This document shows positions 49,225-56,599 of a DNA stretch of 64,000 nt, in pieces (position 1 is the first letter of the stretch; each line of letters starts with the position of its first letter). Source of the DNA: Tepidisphaeraceae bacterium (GTDB taxonomy: Bacteria > Planctomycetota > Phycisphaerae > Tepidisphaerales > Tepidisphaeraceae); NCBI GenBank assembly GCA_035998445.1, contig DASYHQ010000052.1:124001-188000 (forward strand), read 5' to 3'. The notes beneath the pieces were generated by a model. It saw only the letters and a program-made list of their open reading frames with translations, did no database searches and was not told the origin of the DNA. The position numbers and the translations under genes are program-made.

Positions 49225-49272
49225 CCTATATGCCGATTCGCAAAAATTCTATTTGTTTGCGTCGGAAATAGG
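49225..49272. promoter_or_regulatory. Imperfect inverted repeat, probable AraC operator
   Basis: CCTATATGCCGATTCGCAAA (49225-49244) faces TTTGCGTCGGAAATAGG (49256-49272). The outer CCTAT, a central CCGA and the inner CGCAAA blocks are shared. It lies between the divergent AraC and PhyH genes. AT-rich sequence between the arms may hold promoter elements. Confidence 0.5.
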
Positions 49273-49286
49273 GCATCCTTTCGCCC

Positions 49287-50114
49287 ATGGACCAAGAACT
49301 ACAAGACTATCTATTTGACCTGAACGGTTACGTCGTGTTGAAGAATGCGATCGACGCCGATCATCTTAAGGACCTGAACGAGGCGTTCGACTCGTTCCCA
49401 ACCGACCTGCCGTACCAGGGCTGGTGGGGCAACTGCCAGCGATTGGACAACAACAAGCACGCTGGGCTGGAGATGCAGAACATCGTGGAGGGGGGCGAAC
49501 CCTTCGAGCGGTTGATCGACAACCCATCATGGCTGCCGCACGTGCACCGGTATTGCGGCGAGCAGGGGACGTACGTTGACGGGCTCTTCATCGACGAATG
49601 CTTCGCCTCCATCCGCCGAACGGGCGGCTTCTTTCCCTTCCACAGCGGGAATTTTCGTGGCGCATTGCGTGGGAAGTACATGCATGAGCACGGCGTTTTC
49701 CGCTGTGGTCAGGTGAACGTGCTGATGGCGCTGACCGACGTGGGCCCCGGTGACGGTGGCACGCTGGTCATCCCCGGCAGCCACAAGAGCAACTACGAAC
49801 ACCCCGCGCTGAAGGGTGACTGGGCGAGCCAGATCGCCCGCGGGCACAACGACATCCCCGGCGCCGTCGAGGTGCAGCTGAAGGCCGGCGACGCCATCCT
49901 GTTCGCCGATGGCATCTGTCACGGCGCCAGCGCCCGCACCAACCCCGGTGAACGCCGGGTGGTCATCTACCGCTACGGCGTCAGCTGGGGCAGCACGCGC
50001 TACGGCTACCGCTACTCCGACGAACTGCTCGCCCGCGTGACGCCGGAGCAACGGAAGATTTTGGAACCGATTCCGTATCGAGCACCCAACCGAGTGCCGG
50101 TTGGCGCGATGTAG
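49287..50114 (+). CDS. Phytanoyl-CoA dioxygenase (PhyH)-family Fe(II)/2-oxoglutarate oxygenase
   Basis: The 275-aa protein begins DLNGYVVLKNAIDADHLKDLNEAFDSFP, the usual start of the PhyH family. In the cupin core, DGGTLVIPGSHKSN and AILFADGICHGASARTNPGERR hold the distal metal His (CHGAS) and the 2-oxoglutarate-binding Arg. The proximal H-x-D is less clear and may lie at FHSGN or MHEHG. It would hydroxylate a small molecule using O2 and 2-oxoglutarate in the cytoplasm. The gene is divergent from and probably controlled by the AraC regulator. This pairing suggests a sugar- or polyol-induced catabolic role, but no pathway enzymes are adjacent. The gene is followed by a family F repeat. Confidence 0.85.
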   Translation: MDQELQDYLFDLNGYVVLKNAIDADHLKDLNEAFDSFPTDLPYQGWWGNCQRLDNNKHAGLEMQNIVEGGEPFERLIDNPSWLPHVHRYCGEQGTYVDGLFIDECFASIRRTGGFFPFHSGNFRGALRGKYMHEHGVFRCGQVNVLMALTDVGPGDGGTLVIPGSHKSNYEHPALKGDWASQIARGHNDIPGAVEVQLKAGDAILFADGICHGASARTNPGERRVVIYRYGVSWGSTRYGYRYSDELLARVTPEQRKILEPIPYRAPNRVPVGAM

Positions 50115-50132
50115 TGGACGTAGGAAGACCGA

Positions 50133-50247
50133 TCCCTCTCCCGGTACGCCGGGAGAGGTTAGGTGAAGGTGATTTCGAATGACGAGGATCGTCAGCAGTT
50201 GGAAATCACCCTCACCTAACCTCTCCCATGCGTACATGGGAGAGGGA
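50133..50247. repeat. Palindromic repeat family F, copy 4
   Basis: About 115 bp: TCCCTCTCCCGGTACGCCGG with GAGAGGTTAGGTGAAGGTG on the left and CACCCTCACCTAACCTCTCC with CATGGGAGAGGGA on the right. The two ends are reverse complements and each contains its own small hairpin. Confidence 0.8.
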
Positions 50248-50559
50248 CCAGAGGCGCCAGTTCCTTCGAGACAACGAAAGCGATCCAACCATGAGCCAAT
50301 GCCAACGACGCGGTTCGGCCCAGTCGGCGACGCCAACACCCAAGGTGTGCCAGCGCCAGTGCAAGGGATGCCCACTGACGGCAGCGACGTCGCGTGAAGC
50401 AGCCGTTCGGGAAGTCGCGTCGAGCACCACGGCTTGGCTGGCCGACGATCGCGGCATGCGGGCGGGGCACGCCTTGCAGGTGCGCGCCTGAGGCTGCGCC
50501 ACCGGCGAGCACGTGGGCGGTCTCGCGCGATTTAGATGCCAGATTCGCGCCCTTCCCCA

Positions 50560-50589
50560 TTGCTACTTTCCCACGGTCGGCGGTAAAAT
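50560..50589 (+). promoter_or_regulatory. Candidate greA promoter
   Basis: TTGCTA (50560-50565) and TAAAAT (50584-50589) are 18 nt apart, giving a transcription start near 50596 and a leader of about 60 nt. Confidence 0.55.
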
Positions 50590-50610
50590 GCCCCGCGTGT
50601 TCAGCACGAC

Positions 50611-50631
50611 CACCGCGCCGCCGGCGCGGTG
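50611..50631 (+). promoter_or_regulatory. GC-rich leader hairpin upstream of greA
   Basis: CACCGCGCCG and CGGCGCGGTG can pair across one or two bases in the leader, followed by TTTCGCGTTT and then the Shine-Dalgarno GGGAG. It could pause or attenuate transcription. Confidence 0.4.
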
Positions 50632-50655
50632 TTTCGCGTTTATGGGAGTTGTCAT

Positions 50656-51123
50656 ATGCAGATCGTCAGTGCCGAAGAGAAGGCCGCGCTCGAGAAGAAG
50701 CGCGAGGAATTGTACAAGGCCAAGATCGACGTCACCGAGCGCATCCGTCGCGCTGCGAGCCTGGGCGATCTGAAGGAGAACTCCGAGTACCACACCGCCA
50801 AGGACGAGAACCGCTCCATCGACCGCGAGCTGGCCGACCTGGAAAAGAAGATCAAGAACGTCTCGGTCGTCGCGACCGACAACATCCCCGAAGACATGGT
50901 CTTCCTCGGCCACACGGTCAAACTGCTGGACCTGGACGACGATAGCGAACAACTCGTTAAAATCGTCGGCGAAGCCCAACCCCCCGACGCCAATAGCGAC
51001 ATCCTCCCGGTCAGCGCCACCAGCCCGATGGGCGAAGCCCTCATGAAGGCCCGCGTCGGTGACACGGTGAAGGTGAAGGCGCCAAGAGGGTCGATGGAGT
51101 TTAAGATTCTGGAGATCGTTTGA
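50656..51123 (+). CDS. greA: Transcription elongation factor GreA
   Basis: The ATG at 50656 has GGGAG eight nucleotides upstream and gives 155 aa, the usual GreA length. The N-terminal coiled coil (residues 5-75) contains the tip SLGDLKENSEYHTAKDEN, whose acidic residues enter the RNA polymerase secondary channel and activate RNA cleavage in backtracked complexes. The C-terminal domain ends with SPMGEALMKARVGDTVKV, the family signature. The gene has its own promoter and a leader hairpin and is followed by tRNA-Thr and dus in the same direction. It helps restart stalled transcription. Confidence 0.96.
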   Translation: MQIVSAEEKAALEKKREELYKAKIDVTERIRRAASLGDLKENSEYHTAKDENRSIDRELADLEKKIKNVSVVATDNIPEDMVFLGHTVKLLDLDDDSEQLVKIVGEAQPPDANSDILPVSATSPMGEALMKARVGDTVKVKAPRGSMEFKILEIV

Positions 51124-51126
51124 GGA

Positions 51127-51187
51127 ATTGCCGATTTGCGATTGCCAATTTGCGAATGACCGGCAGATCAAACCGCAAACTGGCAAT
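51127..51187. repeat. Palindromic repeat family I
   Basis: ATTGCCGATTTGCG and ATTGCCAATTTGCG are adjacent direct copies, and CGCAAACTGGCAAT at the right end is their inverted match. It lies between greA and tRNA-Thr. Confidence 0.6.
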
Positions 51188-51194
51188 CCATCCC

Positions 51195-51267
51195 GCCACC
51201 TTAGCTCAGTTGGTAGAGCAACGGTTTTGTAAACCGTAGGTCATCGGTTCGAGCCCGATAGGTGGCT
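51195..51267 (+). tRNA. tRNA-Thr (anticodon TGT)
   Basis: A 73-nt cloverleaf: acceptor GCCACCT paired with AGGTGGC, D arm with GCTCAGTTGGTAGAGC, anticodon stem ACGGT/ACCGT with loop TTTGTAA (anticodon TGT), and T arm TCGGTTCGAGCCCGA. The discriminator is T and no CCA is encoded. It lies 71 nt after greA and 15 nt before dus on the same strand, so processing of a common transcript is likely. Confidence 0.95.
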
Positions 51268-51282
51268 TACTTCCTGTTCCTG

Positions 51283-52341
51283 ATGCAGATCGGTCACCTC
51301 ACAATTCCGCAACCATTCTGCCAGGCGGGCCTGGCGGGGTACAGCGATCGGGCGATGCGGCTGACGGCGCGCAGGCGGGGGTGTCCGTACGCGGTCACCG
51401 AGGCGCTGCTCGATACCATCCTGCTCAACGGTGGCGAGGGGCTGCGCAAGAGCATCGACATCAACGACGACGATCACCCGATCGCCGGCCAGATCATGGG
51501 CAGCGAGGCGGAGACGATGGCGCGGGCGGCGGTCATCATCCACCAATCGGGCTACGACACCGTCGATCTGAACTTCGCCTGCCCGGTGAAGAAGATCAAA
51601 AACAAGGCGCGGGGCGGCCACATGCTGCGCGACACCGAACGCGGCATTGGCATCCTGCGGGCGGTGCGCGACGTCATACCGGCGAACGTGCCGCTGTCGG
51701 TCAGCCTAAGACGGTCGTTCGACGCCTCGGCCGAGGCGGAAGATTCGTTCTTCACGCTCGCCGACGAGATGTGGCGGCTCGGCTACGCCGCGGTGCGGTG
51801 CCACGCGCGAACGGTGGAGCAGAAGTATCTTGGCCGAAGCGACTGGGCCTTCCTGAAGCGCGTGAAGGCGGTGTACCCGACTAAGACGATCCTCGGCAGT
51901 GGCGATGTCTTCACGGCCCAGGATGTCGTGCGCATGCTCGACGAAACGGGCGTCGACGCCGTCTGGATCGCGCGCGGCGCGATCGGCAACCCGTGGATAT
52001 TCACGCAGGCTGCTCGGTTGCTGGCGGACCCTACGACGCCGCTGCAGCCGCCGACGATCTTCGAGCAGCGCGACGCGCTCAACGAGCACTTCACCGAAGC
52101 GATGAAACTGCACGGCGAACAGCTGGCCGGCCGCCGCATGCGAAAGCAGGGCATCAAGTACAGCCGATTCCATCCCGCAGCGGCCGAGGTGAAGGCGGGG
52201 TTCATCAACGCCTCCAGCCTGCGCGACTGGTCGGCCGTCCTCGACCGGTGGTACCCCACCGACGGAGGGGGCGTCTGGCCCGCTGCCGACGCGGTGGATG
52301 AGGTGAACGCCGGGGCGGAGCAGACGTGCGAGATCGCTTAA
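51283..52341 (+). CDS. tRNA-dihydrouridine synthase (Dus family)
   Basis: From ATG 51283 the protein is 352 aa; an earlier ATG at 51262 lies inside the tRNA and is unlikely. The FMN-binding TIM barrel begins PFCQAGLAGYSDRAMR. The catalytic Cys is C100 in DLNFACPVKKIKNKARGG. Further family motifs are HARTVEQKYLGRSDW and WIARGAIGNPWIF. It reduces uridine in the D loop of tRNAs using NADPH. There is no Shine-Dalgarno in the 15 nt after the tRNA, so the mRNA may be made by tRNA processing or start nearby. Which Dus subtype it is (A, B or C) cannot be decided with confidence; DusB-like is my guess. Confidence 0.92.
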   Translation: MQIGHLTIPQPFCQAGLAGYSDRAMRLTARRRGCPYAVTEALLDTILLNGGEGLRKSIDINDDDHPIAGQIMGSEAETMARAAVIIHQSGYDTVDLNFACPVKKIKNKARGGHMLRDTERGIGILRAVRDVIPANVPLSVSLRRSFDASAEAEDSFFTLADEMWRLGYAAVRCHARTVEQKYLGRSDWAFLKRVKAVYPTKTILGSGDVFTAQDVVRMLDETGVDAVWIARGAIGNPWIFTQAARLLADPTTPLQPPTIFEQRDALNEHFTEAMKLHGEQLAGRRMRKQGIKYSRFHPAAAEVKAGFINASSLRDWSAVLDRWYPTDGGGVWPAADAVDEVNAGAEQTCEIA

Positions 52342-52401
52342 GGCGTTGTCCTCTGATCCCCGATGGTTTGTGCATGGCCTTTCGCGCGACCACCGACCCC
52401 G

Positions 52402-52505
52402 TGTCATCCCGATGGGAGCCTAGGCGACCTGAGGGATCTCGAGCCACGGACGGTTCGGGGCCTGGGGAGATCCCTCAGGTCGGCAAGCCTCCCATCGGGA
52501 TGACA
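52402..52505. repeat. Palindromic repeat family A, copy 6
   Basis: About 104 bp from TGTCATCCCGATGGGAGCCT to CCTCCCATCGGGATGACA, GGCAAGCC subtype. It follows dus by 60 nt. Confidence 0.85.
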
Positions 52506-52658
52506 CGTCGCTGACCAACGAAGGGCTTTTCCGCTAGCCTTTAGGCTTCCTACTGGAACGGCATTGGGCCCGACCACGCGCGCGCGACCGAATCGCCGTT
52601 GGTAATCCGCAATCTGCACTCGGCATTCCGACCACGTTCGCGGTAGAATCGGAATCCA

Positions 52659-53132
52659 ATGACCCCAGAGCTTTGCCTTCGACTTCACTCCATCCGTCAC
52701 GCCGTCCTGGGGGCGCGCGATCGCGGCAGGGTGGTGATCGAGTTCAGCGCCGGTCCGCAGGTCCCCGTTGATTTTCCGACCGCGCAGCGGCTGGCCGACG
52801 GGATGCTGGCGCTGGTGAACCTGCCGTTGCTGGGTCTGCACTGGCGCGAATCGTCGCGCGATCATGCGACCGACATCATCACGACCGTGTTGCACGAGGA
52901 CCTGGAAACCGAGCGATCGAGCGTGCCGCGTAACGTGGCGGCCGCGCTGACCGATCGCGTGTTGTCGCTGTTCAACGACGCGATCTTCCTGACCAACGTC
53001 AAACCGACGGCCGACCTCACCCAGTCGCCGCACAAGTGGGCCAGCGGGCGCATCGACGCGGAGCTGGATGCGGGTGTCGCGATCGTGTCGAGCGAGCTGG
53101 TGGGAATCGTTTGGGTGGAAGATCGACCGTAG
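52659..53132 (+). CDS. Conserved-looking protein of unknown function
   Basis: The 157-aa protein begins MTPELCLRLHSIRHAVLGARDRG and has alternating strands and helices (VVIEFSAGPQVPVDFPTAQRLADGMLAL, RNVAAALTDRVLSLFNDAIFL). It contains no signal peptide or transmembrane helix, and I do not recognise the family. A TAGAAT box ends 9 nt before the ATG and no Shine-Dalgarno is seen, so the leader is short. The next gene, also unknown, is 95 nt downstream, separated by a family B repeat. Codon use resembles neighbouring genes, supporting it as real. Confidence 0.65.
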   Translation: MTPELCLRLHSIRHAVLGARDRGRVVIEFSAGPQVPVDFPTAQRLADGMLALVNLPLLGLHWRESSRDHATDIITTVLHEDLETERSSVPRNVAAALTDRVLSLFNDAIFLTNVKPTADLTQSPHKWASGRIDAELDAGVAIVSSELVGIVWVEDRP

Positions 53133-53150
53133 CGCTCGGCGCCCTCCTCA

Positions 53151-53209
53151 CGTTTTGCCGCGAGCTTGCTCGCGGAAGCGTGCACCGCGAGCAAGCTCGC
53201 GGCTAAACG
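53151..53209. repeat. Palindromic repeat family B, copy 2
   Basis: CGTTTTGCCGCGAGCTTGCT and CGCGAGCAAGCTCGCGGC form the arms, ending TAAACG; 59 bp. It is a shorter version of the copy at 33082. Confidence 0.75.
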
Positions 53210-53226
53210 AATTACGAGATCCTCGC

Positions 53227-53496
53227 ATGCATTCGAAGTCCCCCGCACGCAACCGTCTGGCCAAAGTCTTGCCACTGGAATGGCGCGAACTGCTCGTTCA
53301 GAACGGCGTGCCCAAGCGCAAGTACACCGCGGTGCTGAAGGTCACGCTTGTCGGCGGGCGGGTGATTGACGACCTGATCGTTGAAGAAGGTTGGATCATT
53401 GCCACCGACCGTACCGGGCTGGCCGGCAAGTTCGAACGGCGGATCGACTTCGACCCGCGACAGATCACGGACGTAGAGATCGTTCAGGTCATCTAA
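53227..53496 (+). CDS. Small protein of unknown function
   Basis: From ATG 53227 the product is 89 aa: a basic N-terminus (SPARNRLAKVLPLEWRELL) followed by a beta-rich part (YTAVLKVTLVGGRVIDDLIVEEGWIIATDRTGLAG) and FERRIDFDPRQITDVEIVQVI. No membrane segment or signal peptide is present. An upstream in-frame ATG at 53068 overlaps the preceding gene and repeat and is unlikely. The short beta-barrel look is reminiscent of small RNA- or metal-binding domains, but no family can be named. It lies between family B and family C repeats. Confidence 0.5.
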   Translation: MHSKSPARNRLAKVLPLEWRELLVQNGVPKRKYTAVLKVTLVGGRVIDDLIVEEGWIIATDRTGLAGKFERRIDFDPRQITDVEIVQVI

Positions 53497-53533
53497 CGGC
53501 CGCTGTAGTGGCGAGGGCGCGGCAAAGCATTGG

Positions 53534-53672
53534 CCGTGGCATGGGCGTCTCGTCCATGCATTTAGATTGGAATGACAGCTGAATTAGTGCCAGTCCGCTT
53601 CGATTGAGCCGCGAGGCACGAATTAAATTGAACTGCCCAACCGCGAGCATGGGCGAGACGCCCATGCCACGG
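53534..53672. repeat. Palindromic repeat family C, copy 1
   Basis: Ends CCGTGGCATGGGCGTCTCG and GGGCGAGACGCCCATGCCACGG enclose about 90 bp of unrelated sequence; about 139 bp in all. It lies 38 nt after the 89-aa gene. Confidence 0.75.
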
Positions 53673-53717
53673 TCAAGCCAGCTGATTCATCTCATCCGCA
53701 ATCCCCGGACACCGCGA

Positions 53718-54107
53718 TCAACCGCCACTGGTGCGGCGGGGCACGCCGGTGCGGTTAACGTCGGCGCCGAAGGTCTGATTCCGGCCGAGTTGCTTGCCAC
53801 CACCGAACCCGGTGTTGGACTTCTTGGCGTTCGGCACGTTGTTGAGCAGATTGCCGGTCGCGCCACCAAAGGTCGGTTTGTTCAGCCCGGCCTTCATCTG
53901 CTTGAACGCCGACGACTCGCCGGTGGACGGCGTCGAAGCGCCCGTAGCGGCAGCGCCGCGACCCGCCGCCAACGCCTTCGCCGCGGCAGCCGCGGCGAGG
54001 TTGGTGTCGATCTGCGGCATGCTGCTGTTGCTCCCGCCCGCCGCCGGCTTGCTGCTGGCGGCTTTCTTGGTCGTCTTCGGGGCCGATTCGCTCTTTTTCT
54101 TGGCCAT
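53718..54107 (-). CDS. Low-complexity basic protein of unknown function
   Basis: The 129-aa protein starts MAKKKSESAPKTTKKAASSK at 54107, with GAGGA about ten nucleotides upstream. It is rich in Ala, Gly, Ser, Asn and Lys (NLAAAAAAKALAAGRGAAATG, later GGATGNLLNNVPNAKKSNTG and a C-terminal GVPRRTSGG), with no predicted membrane segment. Such composition suggests disorder. The N-terminal Lys/Ala tract resembles histone-like tails and the Asn/Gly-rich end resembles phase-separating segments. Nothing else about function can be said. It lies on the same strand as prfA, 274 nt downstream, but probably has its own promoter. Confidence 0.55.
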   Translation of the reverse strand: MAKKKSESAPKTTKKAASSKPAAGGSNSSMPQIDTNLAAAAAAKALAAGRGAAATGASTPSTGESSAFKQMKAGLNKPTFGGATGNLLNNVPNAKKSNTGFGGGKQLGRNQTFGADVNRTGVPRRTSGG

Positions 54108-54381
54108 GGTGTGTGGTCCTCGTTTCTAGATCGATTGTAGCCGAGGTGACGGGTGGGACAAAGCGAAGCAAGGGCCCACGGTCCGATCGCCCCAGGCGAC
54201 TGCGATCTAACCATCGTCCGAGTATGGCTCAAGGTTGGTTGGCTCCCGGTAGAATTGGAGCGAATTGCCGATCGCGTGGCTGCGCAGCCAGAACGTGATG
54301 GTAAGCGAAACAACGCGACCGACGTCGCCGCAAAAATGTTAGTCAGCAGCGAACCCTGCACATCTGCCCGATCCCCTGTGG

Positions 54382-55491
54382 TTACAAACTCTCCAACCTT
54401 TGCTGCTTATCCAACTCCAGCAGCGCCCCAATTAGCGGTTCCATGTTCCCCGCGACGACTTGGTCGAGGTTGAAGTTTTTCTCACCGCCGCCTTCACCGC
54501 CAAGCCTGTGGTCGGTGACGCGGTTCTGGGGGAAGTTGTAGGTGCGGATGCGGGCGCTGCGGTCGCCGGAGCCCATCATGGCCTTGCGGCTGGCCGTGTG
54601 CTCGGCGTGTTGCTTGGCCATTTCGCGTTCGTAGAGGGTGGCGCGAAGCAGGGCCCAGGCGCGTTCCTTGTTCTGGGCCTGGCTCTTGTGCTCGGTCATC
54701 TTGAACTGCAGGCCCGACGGCTTGTGCAGAATGCGCCAGCCGGTCTCCACCTTGTTGACGTTCTGCCCACCCGGGCCACCGCCGCGCACGCCGAACTCTT
54801 CGACGTCCTTGGGGTTGATGTCGATCTTCACGTCCTGCAGCTCCGGCAGCACGGCGACCGTGGCGGCGCTGGTGTGGATGCGGCCTTGCGTTTCCGTCTC
54901 GGGCACGCGCTGCACGCGATGGCCACCTCCTTCGAAGCGCATGTGGCGGAAGGCGCCGTTGCCCTTGATGTTGATGATGACTTCCTTAAAGCCCCCTCGC
55001 TCGGCCTCGCTGAAGTCGTTGACGTCGAAGCGCCAGCCGCGCGTTTCACTGTAGCGGCGGTACATCTCGTACAGATCGCGCACGAACAGCGCCGCCTCCT
55101 CACCACCCGTGCCGGCACGCAGTTCCAGGAAGAAGCTGTTGACGGCGTTGTCCTCGGCGGCGAGGAACTCGTCCTTCAGCGCTTCCATCATCGCCTCGGC
55201 CTTGGCCTGCGCCTCGGGCTGCTCGGCGGCGGCCAGCTCGGCCATCTCCGGGTCGGCCTTGTTGGCCGCCATCTCCGCCAGCTCCGCGGCGGCGTCGGCG
55301 GCCTGCTGGTACTCGCGGTACCGCTGAACCACCGGTTCCAGCTGCCCGCGCTCCTTGCTGAACGCGATCAACTTCTGCGAGTTCGACAGCACGTCGGGAT
55401 CGTTCAACGCAGCTTCGAGCTCGCCGAAGCGGTGGAGCAGCTCGTCGAGCTTACGGATCAAGGCGGCGTTTTTCGGATCGGGTGTGGCCAT
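54382..55491 (-). CDS. prfA: Peptide chain release factor 1
   Basis: The 369-aa protein contains the universal GGQ loop in GVRGGGPGGQNVNKVETG, which triggers peptide release, and the RF1 domain-2 segment HRVQRVPETETQGRIHTSAA. The tripeptide at the stop-codon recognition position reads PET, fitting the P-x-T of RF1 (UAA/UAG) rather than SPF of RF2. An N-terminal helical domain occupies residues 1-110. It begins at ATG 55491. prmC, the usual partner methyltransferase, is not adjacent. The next genes on this strand are the low-complexity protein downstream and Anbu upstream, 54 nt away. Confidence 0.96.
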   Translation of the reverse strand: MATPDPKNAALIRKLDELLHRFGELEAALNDPDVLSNSQKLIAFSKERGQLEPVVQRYREYQQAADAAAELAEMAANKADPEMAELAAAEQPEAQAKAEAMMEALKDEFLAAEDNAVNSFFLELRAGTGGEEAALFVRDLYEMYRRYSETRGWRFDVNDFSEAERGGFKEVIINIKGNGAFRHMRFEGGGHRVQRVPETETQGRIHTSAATVAVLPELQDVKIDINPKDVEEFGVRGGGPGGQNVNKVETGWRILHKPSGLQFKMTEHKSQAQNKERAWALLRATLYEREMAKQHAEHTASRKAMMGSGDRSARIRTYNFPQNRVTDHRLGGEGGGEKNFNLDQVVAGNMEPLIGALLELDKQQRLESL

Positions 55492-55545
55492 TTGGACGGG
55501 CGATTCTAATCGTTATGGACGGGTTGGCACAGGTGCGGGGGGCAC

Positions 55546-56394
55546 TCAGTTCTTGTCACGGTTGGGTTGCTGCGATTGCGGTTGCAACTCGGTGTCCAAG
55601 TTGCCTTCGACAACCTCGATCGAATCGTCCGTCGACGGTGTACCGCTGGTGCCCGCGGCTTTCGGACCCTTGCGGAAGCGCATCTCCGGCAGGCGCAGGA
55701 TCGCGTGCCGTAAGGCTTGTTCCCAGCGCTGGCGAATCTTGACCAGGTCGGGGTCGTCGCTGGTGAAACGGCGTTGGCGGGTGATGTCGAGCTCGTCGAC
55801 GCCGTAGACGAGCAGGTCGATCGGCGGGCCGACGGTCACGTTGCTCTTCATCGTGCTGTCCATCGACAACAGCGCGTACTTGCAGCCCTCTTCGAGCGTG
55901 GTCTTGTCGTAACGAATGCCACGGTCCAGGATCGGTCGGCCGTACTTCGTCTCGCCGATCTGCAGGAACGGTGACTCCTCCGTCGCCTGCAGGGGGTTGC
56001 CCTGCGGGTACACCATGAACAGTTGAGGCGGCTCACCCTTCACTTGGCCGCCCAAGATCAGGTGGACGTTGAAGCGGTAGTCGTCCTTTTCCAGTGCCGC
56101 CCGGTCCATCTCGCCCACCTTGCGCACGCATTCACCCACCACGCGGGCCGCGTCGTACATGCTGGGGGCGGTCGCGAGCCCGCGGCCGGCGTCGAACTCG
56201 CGGCGCAGCAGGGTGATGATCGACTGCGTGCACGACAGGCTGCCACTGGCCAGCAGCACGAAGACGCGCTCGCCGGGCGTGGCGAAGGTGTGCATCTTTC
56301 GCACGACGTTCACGTGGTCGTACCCCGCGTTGGTGCGTGAGTCGGACGCCATCACCAGCCCGTGTTTCGTGACGATGCCGAGGCAGTAAGTCAT
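55546..56394 (-). CDS. Anbu, bacterial proteasome-like peptidase
   Basis: The ATG at 56394 gives MTYCLGIVTKHG; removing Met exposes the N-terminal Thr, the nucleophile of the proteasome/HslV superfamily. The 282-aa protein matches the Anbu type: GLVMASDSRTNAGYDHVN, VLLASGSLSCTQSIITLL, ILGGQVKGEPPQLFMVYPQGN and FLQIGETKYGRPILDR. Anbu forms open helical rings. Its gene clusters in other bacteria contain a transglutaminase-like protein, an alpha-E protein and a circularly permuted ATP-grasp protein. Here a transglutaminase-like gene is divergent, 206 nt away, and the other two are absent. A TAGGAT box ends 8 nt before the start. A Pro/Gln/Asn-rich C-terminal tail (about 30 residues) is extra. 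Confidence 0.9.
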   Translation of the reverse strand: MTYCLGIVTKHGLVMASDSRTNAGYDHVNVVRKMHTFATPGERVFVLLASGSLSCTQSIITLLRREFDAGRGLATAPSMYDAARVVGECVRKVGEMDRAALEKDDYRFNVHLILGGQVKGEPPQLFMVYPQGNPLQATEESPFLQIGETKYGRPILDRGIRYDKTTLEEGCKYALLSMDSTMKSNVTVGPPIDLLVYGVDELDITRQRRFTSDDPDLVKIRQRWEQALRHAILRLPEMRFRKGPKAAGTSGTPSTDDSIEVVEGNLDTELQPQSQQPNRDKN

Positions 56395-56599
56395 GATCGG
56401 CCATCCTATCGCAAAGCGGTTGTGAGTGTGAGACGGGGGCGTGTGGCCCTCCATCGTAATTTGGTCATGGCGGTTCCCCTCGCCAGCGAATAGACTGCGT
56501 CCCGTCGAGCGGCCACCCGTTCGTTGGAGGGATTGGTGGATCGCTTTCGTTTCCAGCACTGGCGGCGGGCGAGGCAGCGAGGCTACCCGGAGTCCGTCG

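Larger units (their letters stand above)
50248..50655. other. Intergenic region with greA promoter and leader
   Basis: No gene was recognised in these 408 nt; the frames present have no family features or start signals. The right end holds the greA promoter and leader hairpin. Confidence 0.4.

Noticed and set aside
50228-50945. Coding sequence between phyH and greA
   Set aside because: The frames have no start signal and no family features, and one continues out of frame across greA.
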